Source: DATKHR01 sp036557365 (GTDB lineage Bacteria; Acidobacteriota; Vicinamibacteria; Vicinamibacterales; CAVVIG01). Taken from it: a DNA stretch of 64,000 nucleotides. The position numbers and the translations under genes were made by a program. The stretch's first letter is position 1. Each line of letters starts with the position of its first letter. The notes beneath the pieces were generated by a model. It was not told the origin of the DNA and did no database searches. It saw nothing but the letters and a program-made list of their open reading frames with translations. The DNA lies in contig DATBHR010000089.1 in NCBI GenBank assembly GCA_036557365.1, positions 1 to 64,000 on the forward strand. Direction: 5' to 3'. Positions 39,696 through 48,235 of this stretch are shown here, one piece after another.

Positions 39696-40772
39696 ATGGG
39701 TGACGTGGCTTCATTTGGCGCATGGGCAGGCGATGACCTTGGAAAGACTGCGAGCACGTACGCAGGAATCGGCGCTGATGCTGGACTGCCATCACCGGTA
39801 CGCTTCTTGGGAGGCGTCGCGAAGCTTGTCCGACGGCGGGTGGCTGAGGCTGGAGTGGATCTGGATCCCAAGCGGCCCGCGGTGTTTCTGTTGGAGCCCC
39901 AGGGCGCCGCCATCGAGGCTGGCCACGAGCCCAAGCGCGTCCCGATGCTCGATAACGGTCTGACGCCCGTCACTGGGCGCCTGTGGTTTGTGACCGACGT
40001 GGTGGTGAGCGGCAGGTACCTCGACGTCCAGGATGCCGACGACGACGGGCTGTTCGGGATTGTTACCGACACGCTGCACATGGGTGATGTTCCAGCGGTC
40101 GTGTACGACCCTCGGACCGCGATTGCCACGGTACGCTTTTATCCGAATGGGCTGGCGAGCCCCGATATTTGCGAGATTGCCACGGTACACGGCGCCGAGG
40201 TGTCGTTGGAGCGTGTCTTGGACGCGGTCGATCACGTTCATCGCACACAGATGGTCACTCCTGAAGCGCAACCGAAGGCAGCGAAGCTGTGGCTGGACGG
40301 TGATAAGTGGTGGCCTGCTCAGGATGCTGAAGATCGGACACTTGTGTATTTGAAGGTGGGCCTGGCTGCCGCGTTTCCGACTTGTACCGTGCGACAGGAA
40401 CAGACGGGTGTACCGGGACGGCTTGACCTGGAGATCGAAGAGCGCGATCCAATCGATCGTGCGAAGCTCACGCGGCACGCGGTCTTGGAGCTGAAGGTCC
40501 TGCGAAGCTTTCGCAGCAGCGGCGCCGTGGTGCCTGAATCCGAGAACGCAAAGTGGGTAGAGTCTGGGGTGAAGCAGGCGGCGGCCTATAGAGACGACCG
40601 TTCGGCTCAGGCGGCTGCGCTGTGCTGTTTCGACATGCGCCGAGACTTCAGTGGCGAGCTATGCTTCGCACAAGTGACTGATTTGGCGATCCGCCTAAAC
40701 GTACGGTTGCGCGTGTGGTTTCTGTTCGCGACATCAAAGCAGTACAGAGAATTCCTCGCTCGTGGCGCTTGA
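39696..40772 (+). CDS. PD-(D/E)xK nuclease-like protein, last gene of defence operon
   Basis: 358 residues, five bases after the previous stop. The C-terminal half has the pattern of a PD-(D/E)xK core: PGRLDLEIEE (Asp about 243), VLELKVLRSF (ELK about 265-267), then GVKQAAAYRDD, where the Gln and Tyr often follow the core, and a final LRVWFLFATSKQYREF. The N-terminal 200 residues are unassigned beta-rich sequence. In an ABC-three-component reading this is the effector. It ends four bases from the convergent methyltransferase stop. Confidence 0.65.
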   Translation: MGDVASFGAWAGDDLGKTASTYAGIGADAGLPSPVRFLGGVAKLVRRRVAEAGVDLDPKRPAVFLLEPQGAAIEAGHEPKRVPMLDNGLTPVTGRLWFVTDVVVSGRYLDVQDADDDGLFGIVTDTLHMGDVPAVVYDPRTAIATVRFYPNGLASPDICEIATVHGAEVSLERVLDAVDHVHRTQMVTPEAQPKAAKLWLDGDKWWPAQDAEDRTLVYLKVGLAAAFPTCTVRQEQTGVPGRLDLEIEERDPIDRAKLTRHAVLELKVLRSFRSSGAVVPESENAKWVESGVKQAAAYRDDRSAQAAALCCFDMRRDFSGELCFAQVTDLAIRLNVRLRVWFLFATSKQYREFLARGA

Positions 40773-40776
40773 GATG

Positions 40777-42105
40777 TTATCGCTGAAGAACCAGAAGGGT
40801 CTCCGATAGCTCCCGCCGACCGCCTTGTTGAGCCGATGCGCGCATCGACCGGCAGGGTTCTACCGCTCGAAGCGTCCAGCCGCTGCTCTGCGCGAGCTCG
40901 GTGAGGATGCGGCCTGTACGCACCCTGACGGTCGAGTACCGGCTATCACCGACCACGATCCATGCCAGGCCGCGGGCTGCGAGCGAGTGCCGTACGCCCT
41001 TGAGGACCACTGCCATGTCCGCAAAGTACCCGCCTACCATTTCTGGGATGCGATGGTCCCAGAGCGAAGGCCGCTGTCGCACTAGGCGAGCGAGCGTGCG
41101 GTCAAGGCTTGGGGAACCGGTTGGCGCAGGCGGGAACTGACGTGCAATCTGGACGTGCGAGCAGAGGGTGGCCGTCCGGAGGGCTGTGTTGTCGCTGCGA
41201 CTCGAAAGATAGCCAAGAGTCCAGAGTTCCACGTTGTAGACGTCGGTGTAGTCAAACGAATTGGGATATGGGGGCGAGAACACCGCAAGGTCGCACGACT
41301 GGCGACGCGTCAGAACTGCACGACAGTCGCCACGCAGTAGGTCGTAGTCTGTGCAGGCGCGCCTCGAGTAACGATGGACCTCAGCAATGGCGCGCTGAGC
41401 GGCTTCCGAGAAACGCTGTTCAACGACGCCAGGATCGATCTGGCGCTCAGCCCAACGACGCCGATAGCGCCGGCCCTTGCCGCTTACGATGACATTGCTG
41501 ACATCGATCAAGACTCCGCCAAAGAGGACTCTAAAGAGGCGGACGTGGTCAGGGTTGGCTAGTCTGCCTATTGCGTCGAGCAGCGCGGACACGCGAATCG
41601 CGATCGCCTTGTCGAAGATCCATCGGCCGTTTAAGCCAGGCTCGACCAACGTAGGCGGAGCCTCTCGAAACGGGAATGGCAGGGAACGAGTGGATCGCTG
41701 CAATGCCTTCACGACCTTCCCAAGGCTGTGGGCAAGGGCGTCGGCGTCGTAGGAGACAAGCTTTGCCTCTGCCAGGTCTGCTAAATAGGGATTAAGCTCG
41801 ATTGTGGTCGGCCTCACGCCCAAGAACTGACATGCGAGCGCGGTCGTCCCAGAACCTGCAAATGGGTCAAGGCAACGACTGACGGGGATTGGGCTCTCGG
41901 CGACAGCACGCTGGACGAGTTCTGGAGCGAATGCCTCTTTGAAGTGCCTCCATCGCTGGAACGGCAGGATCTGAGACCCTGCGTTTGTGCCGAATGACGC
42001 CACACGTCGGTCGAGGGTCCAGTCTCGAAAACTGACGTGGTCGGACGCGGATGTTGATGTGCGTGGACTGAGCATGACGCCGGCAGAAGCGGATGATGGG
42101 AGCAA
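40777..42105 (-). CDS. Orphan DNA methyltransferase (N4-cytosine/N6-adenine type)
   Basis: 442 residues. SAM motif I is LDPFAGSGTT (79-88) and motif IV is FSPPYPNSFDY (276-286). The SPPY form is typical of N4-cytosine enzymes but also occurs in N6-adenine ones. The about 190 residues between the motifs may carry target recognition. The start is a TTG at 42105, five bases after the stop of the RHH gene, so it is probably coupled. An ATG at 42075 is the alternative. No restriction partner is adjacent. It converges with the defence operon, which ends four bases away, and may protect self DNA from that system. Confidence 0.8.
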   Translation of the reverse strand: MLPSSASAGVMLSPRTSTSASDHVSFRDWTLDRRVASFGTNAGSQILPFQRWRHFKEAFAPELVQRAVAESPIPVSRCLDPFAGSGTTALACQFLGVRPTTIELNPYLADLAEAKLVSYDADALAHSLGKVVKALQRSTRSLPFPFREAPPTLVEPGLNGRWIFDKAIAIRVSALLDAIGRLANPDHVRLFRVLFGGVLIDVSNVIVSGKGRRYRRRWAERQIDPGVVEQRFSEAAQRAIAEVHRYSRRACTDYDLLRGDCRAVLTRRQSCDLAVFSPPYPNSFDYTDVYNVELWTLGYLSSRSDNTALRTATLCSHVQIARQFPPAPTGSPSLDRTLARLVRQRPSLWDHRIPEMVGGYFADMAVVLKGVRHSLAARGLAWIVVGDSRYSTVRVRTGRILTELAQSSGWTLRAVEPCRSMRASAQQGGRRELSETLLVLQR

Positions 42106-42110
42106 GATGC

Positions 42111-42377
42111 TCAGGAAGTCGGTGACTTAGTGAGCGAGTCGGCGACGCGGACCTTGATGAACGCCTGCCTAGTGACGCCAAGCCGACGAGCCTCCTGGTC
42201 GATCTCTCGTAGTAGGTCCACAGGGAAATCCACGTTTACACGCTGGACCGCTCGGCCGGGGCGCCCCCCGCGGCCCATGTCCATGTTGGCCGACAAATCG
42301 GTGCCATCGTCGTGCATCGCGTCAAGCTGGGTTGCGGAAACGGATCTAGCCTTAGAGGTATGCGGCGTTTTCTTCAT
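42111..42377 (-). CDS. Ribbon-helix-helix (BrnA/CopG-like) regulator or antitoxin
   Basis: 88 residues. The C-terminal part reads RVNVDFPVDLLREIDQEA followed by RRLGVTRQAFIKVRVAD, the beta strand plus two helices of an RHH dimer, very like BrnA/CopG antitoxins. The N-terminal 45 residues are polar. No BrnT-type toxin gene is next to it. Instead the partner is the DNA methyltransferase five bases downstream. A palindrome ninety bases upstream is a likely operator, so autoregulation of the pair is probable. Confidence 0.75.
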   Translation of the reverse strand: MKKTPHTSKARSVSATQLDAMHDDGTDLSANMDMGRGGRPGRAVQRVNVDFPVDLLREIDQEARRLGVTRQAFIKVRVADSLTKSPTS

Positions 42378-42466
42378 CGCGTGCTCACCTCACCTGCGCG
42401 CCGACGTCGTCGAGGCCAAGCTTCTTGCGATGGCCGCCGACCTCCCAGGATCGCAGTCAGGCATGT

Positions 42467-42485
42467 TGGTATAAAAAGTATACCA
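42467..42485. promoter_or_regulatory. Operator-like palindrome TGGTATA-N5-TATACCA
   Basis: Perfect 7-bp arms with a 5-base AT-rich spacer, 90 bases upstream of the RHH gene. Its TATA core could overlap a -10 element. Symmetric sites of this size are typical for RHH repressors, so it is the best candidate for the binding site of the neighbouring regulator. Confidence 0.55.
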
Positions 42486-42675
42486 GAAGAGGCGTAAGAA
42501 TTGGATCTTTGTTTCAGTTCGGACCCTGCCAACGCGTGGCGACTTGAGTCGGAACCGGTCTCGTCGCCAACTGTGCGGACTTGAGTGTTGAGCTCACCGC
42601 GAAGTCGCTGCGGCTATACTGGTGGGCGGCCTTGCGCTCGGTTGTGCTGGCCTCTGGAGCCTGCGTTCGCGGCGG

Positions 42676-42786
42676 GCGAAATCCCTGTAAGTGATCGCGG
42701 GACATTCAGGGGTCTTACACAATTCGCTACACAATTTGCGGTTTCCGACCACATGGACAGCCGCAAGTTGTTGATTCTAAAGACAC
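42676..42786 (+). repeat. Right-end att-like block and leader of tRNA-Ser
   Basis: It begins with a block homologous to 9958-10008, then carries TTACACA (42715-42721) and CTACACA (42727-42733), and ends with GCAAGTTGTTGATTCTAAAG directly before the tRNA. The last stretch recurs before scars B, C and D, so each element seems to bring its own upstream sequence for the tRNA. It probably includes the tRNA promoter. The 409 bases from the RHH gene to the tRNA hold only this block and the operator. Confidence 0.65.
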
Positions 42787-42876
42787 GGAGAGATGTCCGA
42801 GTGGTTGAAGGAGCACGCTTGGAAAGCGTGTGTAGGGGAAACTCTACCGAGGGTTCGAATCCCTCTCTCTCCGCCA
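42787..42876 (+). tRNA. tRNA-Ser(GGA), intact, integration target
   Basis: 90 bases. The acceptor GGAGAGA pairs with TCTCTCC, followed by G and an encoded CCA. The D stem is TCC/GGA. The anticodon stem CACGC/GCGTG encloses TTGGAAA with anticodon GGA, then a long variable arm as in all tRNA-Ser (TGTAGGGGAAACTCTACC), and the T arm with GGTTCGAATCC. Its first 39 bases recur in part at 2216, 3828, 10134 and 18576, which identifies it as the attachment target of the island to its left. The crossover falls in the anticodon stem-loop. Confidence 0.97.
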
Positions 42877-42912
42877 GTTCCCCATCGCTTCATCTGCGGC
42901 CGCCGCTGATCG

Positions 42913-44124
42913 TCACGGCATCCTCCCGTATTTCTTCATGACCGCCAGCATCCGATCCACGGGCATCGCGTAGATCCGCAGGTCGTCCGCGCCGGTCGTC
43001 GTCTCGGCGGCCAGCAGCGCGTTCGTGATCGCCGCCTCGGTAGCCTGCGCCGTCGCTTGGAAGAGCGGCGTGATGCGATCGTTCGGGAGCATCTTCACGT
43101 TCGTCACCGGTCCGTCGTTGAACCAGGCGCGCGGGTTGGCGGTCGAAAACGCGATGAAGATGTCGCCGGATGAATTTCCGCCGAAGCCGCCCTGGCGACC
43201 AATGCCCAGCGACACCCGCGTGGCAATCCGCTTCAGCTGATGCGGCAGCAGCGGCGCGTCCGTCGCGACGACGACGATGATCGAACCCTGTTCTTCGGCG
43301 TAGTCGCCCGCACGACTCGGTTGGTCGCAGCGGGGACGCGACGAGCCCGGCGGCAAGGGCGCCGAATTCGCGATGCACCCGGCGAGATCCTGGATTTCTT
43401 CGCCGACCGGGACGCCCGCGATTCGCAGATCGCGGCGGACACCGTAGTTGCACTGGACGAGCACGCCGACGGTATAGCCGCCCTGCGCGTCGGGAAGCTT
43501 GCGCGACGCGGTGCCGATGCCGCCCTTGAATCCGTGACAGACCATGCCGGTGCCGCCGCCAACCGCGCCCTCCTTCGGGACGCCGCCGGTGGCGCCGTCG
43601 AGCGCCGCGATCACGTGCTCCGGCTTCACGTGAAATCCATTGATGTCGTTCAGCCCGCCGTCGTACGTCTCCGCGACGACGGGCAGCCACCACGGCTGCA
43701 GCGCGTTCTTCAAACCGACTTCCCACTTGATGATCGCGTCGCGCACGACGCCGACGCTGTGTGTATTGGTGATGGCGACGGGCCCTTCGAGCAGGCCGCT
43801 CTCCTGCACCCACGTCGTGCCGGTCATTTCGCCGTTGCCGTTCAGCGTGAACCACGCCGCGAACACAGGATCCGGATTGCCTTTGCCGCGGGGATGAACG
43901 ACGGTCACGCCCGTACGCACCGGGCCCGTGCCGACGACCAGCTTTCCGCTGCCGGAGATGAGCGTGGTCTGGCCAACCTCGACACCCGCCACGTCGGTGA
44001 TCGCGTCGAGCGGACCGGCGGCGCCGCCAATCGGCAGCGCAAGGTCTCGTTCGCGAGGTTTCTGGGCATGCGCGGCCGCAGGAAGGAGAAGCGCCGCGAT
44101 CACGAGGAGATCATGTGTACGCAT
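42913..44124 (-). CDS. P1/S58 family peptidase (DmpA-like aminopeptidase)
   Basis: 403 residues with a signal peptide (LLVIAALLLPAAAHAQ), so probably periplasmic. The fold of DmpA-type N-terminal nucleophile hydrolases is clear: ITDVAGVEVGQTTL, VAITNTHSVGVVRDA, GGGTGMVCHGFKGGIG, and the self-cleavage site EEQGSIIVVVATDAPLLP, where the Ser after Gly becomes the nucleophile. Such enzymes release N-terminal D- or L-residues or beta-peptides. It is the first gene right of the tRNA-Ser, and the last gene of a leftward operon (9 bases after the SGNH gene). Confidence 0.9.
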   Translation of the reverse strand: MRTHDLLVIAALLLPAAAHAQKPRERDLALPIGGAAGPLDAITDVAGVEVGQTTLISGSGKLVVGTGPVRTGVTVVHPRGKGNPDPVFAAWFTLNGNGEMTGTTWVQESGLLEGPVAITNTHSVGVVRDAIIKWEVGLKNALQPWWLPVVAETYDGGLNDINGFHVKPEHVIAALDGATGGVPKEGAVGGGTGMVCHGFKGGIGTASRKLPDAQGGYTVGVLVQCNYGVRRDLRIAGVPVGEEIQDLAGCIANSAPLPPGSSRPRCDQPSRAGDYAEEQGSIIVVVATDAPLLPHQLKRIATRVSLGIGRQGGFGGNSSGDIFIAFSTANPRAWFNDGPVTNVKMLPNDRITPLFQATAQATEAAITNALLAAETTTGADDLRIYAMPVDRMLAVMKKYGRMP

Positions 44125-44133
44125 GCGCGCATC

Positions 44134-45294
44134 CTACCGCGTTTCCTTCGGCAGCAGCCCGCCAACTTCGTTGCCGCCGGTTCTCATCTCGCACAACCTG
44201 GCGGCAACGCTCGTCGCCATGAGTCCCGCCGCGCGCGCATTCGGGTGTCGATCCCACGGTAGACGCCACGCATTGTCGATCTCGACGAACACATGGTTCA
44301 CATCCGCGCCTTCGAAGATTCGTTGACGCAGCGTCCGCTCGATGGCTGTCTCCGGACCAAACTGCGGGACGACGACGAGCGCGGCAGCGTTGCGCCCGCG
44401 CGCCAGCATCGCGATCGCGTGAAGCGTCTCGCGCGTGACCGCAATTCCCTCGTCCACCGTCTCGGTCCTCCGGTACGGCACAAGCCATCCCGCCAGCGTG
44501 ACCAGCCTCGCGTGCTCCGTCGTCGGATACCAGCGGAGTTCCCGACCCAGGTGCGGCCGATCGTCGTCCAGGTTGCGGCCGAACAGCGCGCTCATGAACA
44601 GCGTGACGACGGCGACGGGCTGGCGAAAACGTGGAAGGTCGGTCCGAAGCTTCAGGAACGCCTGCGCCGTGCTGTAGCCGTGCACGGCCAGATTCGCACT
44701 TTGTGTGTTCAGCATCGCGCCGACCTGTGCCGGCACGGACTCCTCCCACGACAACCCTTCGCCAAACATCATCGATTCGCCGACGAAGATGATGGTTGGC
44801 GCGTTGACGTCGACTGCGTCAGCGGCGCGACCGACGCGGTAGCCGTTGCGGTCCAGCGCGTACTCGATCGAGCGTCCACCGACGACGGCATGCCCGGTCC
44901 GATTCGGGACGAACGTCCAGCCAAGCTGCGCGTCAAACGTGCGTAACGGTTCTTCGGCGGGCACGAACCAGGATCCCGTTCGAAGCGTCGTTCGCTGCAG
45001 GACGACCTCCGCCGCTGCCAGCGCAAGAGCCGCGGCGATCGCGAGGTGGACCGCTGGCCAGGACAGCACGGTCAGTCGTGCGGCGACGGAACGTGCGCGC
45101 ACCACCAGCGCGAGGCCGATCAGAAGAATCGACACACGGACGATCGCGTGGATGGCGACAAACCATCGGCGCGGCAGAAAGAACGACGGAAGGAAGTGGT
45201 GATCGAGCCACGCGTGCGTTGCCGCAATGGCCGCGACGACGAGCGCCGCGCCCGCCATCGCGATGACGATGCGTGCCGCCAGCATCCTCCGCAT
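44134..45294 (-). CDS. Membrane-anchored SGNH/GDSL-type hydrolase
   Basis: 386 residues from the ATG at 45294, two bases after the methyltransferase stop. It has three hydrophobic helices at the N-terminus (about residues 8-25, 37-55 and 72-95), then an SGNH-like domain with block I FVGESMMFGEG (GES in place of GDS) and a final DRHPNARAAGLMA that supplies the Asp-x-x-His pair. SGNH proteins of this sort accompany carbamoyltransferases and DUF5989 proteins in glycan or small-molecule modification clusters. The substrate is unknown. Confidence 0.75.
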   Translation of the reverse strand: MRRMLAARIVIAMAGAALVVAAIAATHAWLDHHFLPSFFLPRRWFVAIHAIVRVSILLIGLALVVRARSVAARLTVLSWPAVHLAIAAALALAAAEVVLQRTTLRTGSWFVPAEEPLRTFDAQLGWTFVPNRTGHAVVGGRSIEYALDRNGYRVGRAADAVDVNAPTIIFVGESMMFGEGLSWEESVPAQVGAMLNTQSANLAVHGYSTAQAFLKLRTDLPRFRQPVAVVTLFMSALFGRNLDDDRPHLGRELRWYPTTEHARLVTLAGWLVPYRRTETVDEGIAVTRETLHAIAMLARGRNAAALVVVPQFGPETAIERTLRQRIFEGADVNHVFVEIDNAWRLPWDRHPNARAAGLMATSVAARLCEMRTGGNEVGGLLPKETR

Positions 45295-45296
45295 CG

Positions 45297-46259
45297 TCAC
45301 CGCCGTCGTCCCACGGTGACAAAAAGGCCACCTTCGCGTGAAAGCGTGGTCATCCACGCCGCCTGCGCCAGCCAGCCTTCGAGACGCCAGTTATCCGCGG
45401 CCTGCGAGAACAGCGCGGTTGGTTCGTCACCGAGGACTGCGCTCGGGTAGGTTCGCAGATAGTCGATGTCGTTTTCAGCGAACCATCCCTGCACTTCGGC
45501 GAGCGTGTGCCTGTGCTCCTCGGGATGTTGATACTGATCTCGCAGCCACGCCTCTCGCCGCGCCGCGTCGCCGCGTCTATCGCGCAGAACGGGATCGAAC
45601 GGAATTACTCGATAGCGGCTGAGTCGTGCAACGAACCTCCGCAATCGGAGCGGCATTCGTGCGAACGCGTTGTAGACGCCGAGCACGATCGTGCCGCCCG
45701 GCCGCACGAGCATTGCGACGCGCCTGAACGCCGCCAGCGGATTCGGCGTGTGATGCAGGACGCCCGACGTGTAGACCACGTCGAAGGCGCCAGTGCGGAG
45801 CGCCGGCTGTTCCAGATCGGTTTCGACGAACTGCACCTGCCGCACGCCGAAGCGCTGCGCGGCATCAGCGGCGAGCCGGAGCGACGCGCGGGTGAGGTCC
45901 GCTCCGATCACGATGCGATCGGCTCGAGAGAGATAGAGCGTCATCTGACCCGTGCCGCATCCGACGTCGACGATGCGCGCGTCGGCCGCGATGGACTCGT
46001 CGAGCAGCTTCGCAAACGCATTCCGGTCGGCCCTGGCGCGAAACGATTCGAAGCTGTCCCTCGCCGGATATCCCGGGAACGGCGTCCGCTCGTAGAATCG
46101 CCTCACCGCATCGGTTCGCGGTCCCGTATCCAGGCGAAAATTCGGAATGCCGTCGGGCGCGCCGAACGTCGCGCCACAGCCGCGGCAGAGCAGATCAGCG
46201 GAAAGAGGCTCGGCGCACGCCGGGCAGGCGAGCAATTCCCGAAAGCAGCCTTCTATCAA
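45297..46259 (-). CDS. Class I SAM methyltransferase with N-terminal zinc ribbon
   Basis: 320 residues. It starts with a Trm112-like zinc ribbon (CPAC at 12-15 and CRGC at 25-28). The methyltransferase core has motif I VDVGCGTGQMTLYLS and the later motifs FDVVYTSGVLHHTPNPLAAF and VRPGGTIVLGVYN. A C-terminal 90-residue helical region follows. The start overlaps the DUF5989 stop (ATGA). Together with the carbamoyltransferase it may modify a common product. Confidence 0.85.
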   Translation of the reverse strand: MIEGCFRELLACPACAEPLSADLLCRGCGATFGAPDGIPNFRLDTGPRTDAVRRFYERTPFPGYPARDSFESFRARADRNAFAKLLDESIAADARIVDVGCGTGQMTLYLSRADRIVIGADLTRASLRLAADAAQRFGVRQVQFVETDLEQPALRTGAFDVVYTSGVLHHTPNPLAAFRRVAMLVRPGGTIVLGVYNAFARMPLRLRRFVARLSRYRVIPFDPVLRDRRGDAARREAWLRDQYQHPEEHRHTLAEVQGWFAENDIDYLRTYPSAVLGDEPTALFSQAADNWRLEGWLAQAAWMTTLSREGGLFVTVGRRR

Positions 46260-46468
46260 AAGATCGCGTAAATGAACGGGGCCAGCGCCTGCACGGTCGT
46301 CGCCAGAATCAGGACCAATCCGAAAATGCAGAGGAACACCGCGAGCGGAAGCAGCCAGCGCTTCCCGGACTCCTGCTTCCAGAGGCCGCGTACAAGATCG
46401 TCGATGGAACCGGCGGCACTCGCGATCATGGTGAACCGGCGTCTCATCCCGCTCTGCTGTCGAATCAC
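46256..46468 (-). CDS. DUF5989 family small membrane protein
   Basis: 70 residues ending in one hydrophobic helix and APFIYAIF, as in the DUF5989 proteins that accompany carbamoyltransferases. The frame overlaps the carbamoyltransferase stop and the next gene start by four bases each. An internal ATG at residue 14 (MIASAAGSIDD) is a possible alternative start. The function is unknown, but it is likely a membrane partner of the cassette. Confidence 0.75.
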   Translation of the reverse strand: MIRQQSGMRRRFTMIASAAGSIDDLVRGLWKQESGKRWLLPLAVFLCIFGLVLILATTVQALAPFIYAIF

Positions 46469-48234
46469 GCGGCTTCTTCCTTCAGCGACTTGACGCGCGC
46501 CGATCCGCGCTTCGTGACGAACACGGGCGCGGCGACGAGCACGTCGATTCCCGAGCGCCTGAACGTCGAGTAGCCTTCGAGCGCACGGCAGACGATCGGC
46601 TCACCCGACAGATTGAAGGACGTGTTCAACAGCACCGGGATGCCTGTGCGTTGGCCGTAGGCTTCGAGCAACGCGTGCAGGCGCGGCGCCATGTCGCGTT
46701 CCAGTACCTGAACACGCGCGGACCCGTCCACGTGCGTCACCGCGGCCAGGCGATCGCGCCACTCCGGTCGGACCGGAAATATTCCCGACATGAAGCGGCC
46801 GAGCCGTGCCGCCGACGGCGGCACCTCGAAGTATCGATCGGCAACCTCACACGGCACGACCGGAGCGAACGGCCGAAATTCCTCGCGATACTTGATCTCG
46901 CGATTCAGCCGATCACGGGTTTCACGCGCGTGCGGCGCCGCGAGAATGCTTCGATGCCCGAGCGCGCGCGGACCGAATTCGCACGCGCCATCCATCCAGC
47001 CGACGATGCGGCCGGCGGCGAGCTCGCCGGCGATTCGGTCGACCAGCGGCCGTTCGTCGAGTTCCTCGACGGCCTGGCCGTCCTCGCGCGCAGCGCGCGC
47101 GAGCTGCTCGGTGTCAACGCTCGGCCCCCAGAATGGGTGATCGGGAATGTCACGGTCCGGATTGTGGAAGTACACGCGGTCTGCGTAGAGCGCTGCGCCA
47201 AGTGCGCAACCGGCATCACCGGGCGCTGGCGGAACGAACACACGCTCGAACCCGGATTCGGCGACGAGCTTCGCGTTCGCCAGGCCATTCAGCGCGACGC
47301 CGCCGCCGAGACAGAGATCCGTCAAACCCGTCTCGCAGTGAAGCGCTTTTGCGATGCCCACGAGCGTGTCTTCCAGCACGCACTGAACGCTGGCGGCACA
47401 GTCGGCGAGCCGCTGGCCTGCCGACGTCCGCAGATCGATCGGCTCGTATCCTTGCCGCGCCGGACCAAAGAGATCGACGAATCGTTCCGAATAGGAGCGC
47501 GTCGCCGAGGTCTGGTACTCGAAATACTCCGGCGCCAGCGTAAATGCGCCATCCGCGGTCGGCTGGATCAACTTACGGACGCGATCGACCATCGTCGGCC
47601 GCCCGTACGCGGCGAGCCCCATCACCTTGTATTCGTCCTCGTTCACGGCGAAGCCGAGGTACGCGGTGAACGTCGAATAGAGCATGCCGAGCGAGTGGGG
47701 ATACCGAACCTCACGCAGCAGGCGAATGTCGGTGCCGTCGTGACGCCGCTCGCCGTGACCGACGGTAAGCGTCGCCCATTCGCCGACGCCGTCGACGGTG
47801 AGGATGGCCGCGCGTGGCGTCGGCGCCGTCAGGAACGCTGCCGCCGCGTGCGCCGCATGATGGTGCGTGCAGAACACTTTGCTCCGCGGCACACCCAGAT
47901 GCGACGAAATAATGCCGCGCACCCAGACTTTCTCGCCGAGCGAATTCTTGATGGCGTGCGGAAACGATCGCCACGAGCGCGGAAACGCGCGTAGCGAGCA
48001 CGTCAGGATGCGCTCGAACTTCAACATGCTGCGCTCGTAGAACACGACCGCGTCGAGATCGTCCGGGGAGATGCCGCCGCGATCGAGGCACCACTCCACG
48101 GCGCCCGCAGGGAATCGCGCGTCGTTCTTGCGCCGCGACAACCGCTCTTCCTGAACCGCGCACACCGGAACGCCGTCGACGACGAGGGCGGCGGCGGAAT
48201 CGTGATAGTGGGCGGAGATGCCGAGAATCTTCAT
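46465..48234 (-). CDS. Carbamoyltransferase (NodU/CmcH/TobZ family)
   Basis: 589 residues, full length for the family. The N-terminal Kae1-like domain begins ILGISAHYHDSAAALV and holds the metal-binding HHAAHAAAAF. Later come GGVALNGLANAKL and GACEFGPRALGHRSILA. The C-terminal YrdC-like part ends with LNTSFNLSGEPIV. These enzymes make carbamoyl-adenylate from carbamoyl phosphate and ATP and transfer the carbamoyl group to a hydroxyl of a sugar or natural product. It lies in a leftward operon with DUF5989, methyltransferase and SGNH genes. Confidence 0.92.
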   Translation of the reverse strand: MKILGISAHYHDSAAALVVDGVPVCAVQEERLSRRKNDARFPAGAVEWCLDRGGISPDDLDAVVFYERSMLKFERILTCSLRAFPRSWRSFPHAIKNSLGEKVWVRGIISSHLGVPRSKVFCTHHHAAHAAAAFLTAPTPRAAILTVDGVGEWATLTVGHGERRHDGTDIRLLREVRYPHSLGMLYSTFTAYLGFAVNEDEYKVMGLAAYGRPTMVDRVRKLIQPTADGAFTLAPEYFEYQTSATRSYSERFVDLFGPARQGYEPIDLRTSAGQRLADCAASVQCVLEDTLVGIAKALHCETGLTDLCLGGGVALNGLANAKLVAESGFERVFVPPAPGDAGCALGAALYADRVYFHNPDRDIPDHPFWGPSVDTEQLARAAREDGQAVEELDERPLVDRIAGELAAGRIVGWMDGACEFGPRALGHRSILAAPHARETRDRLNREIKYREEFRPFAPVVPCEVADRYFEVPPSAARLGRFMSGIFPVRPEWRDRLAAVTHVDGSARVQVLERDMAPRLHALLEAYGQRTGIPVLLNTSFNLSGEPIVCRALEGYSTFRRSGIDVLVAAPVFVTKRGSARVKSLKEEAA

Positions 48235-48235
48235 G

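Noticed and set aside
42111..42377. Complete BrnTA toxin-antitoxin pair
   Set aside because: The antitoxin-like RHH protein is present but no BrnT-like frame lies beside it.
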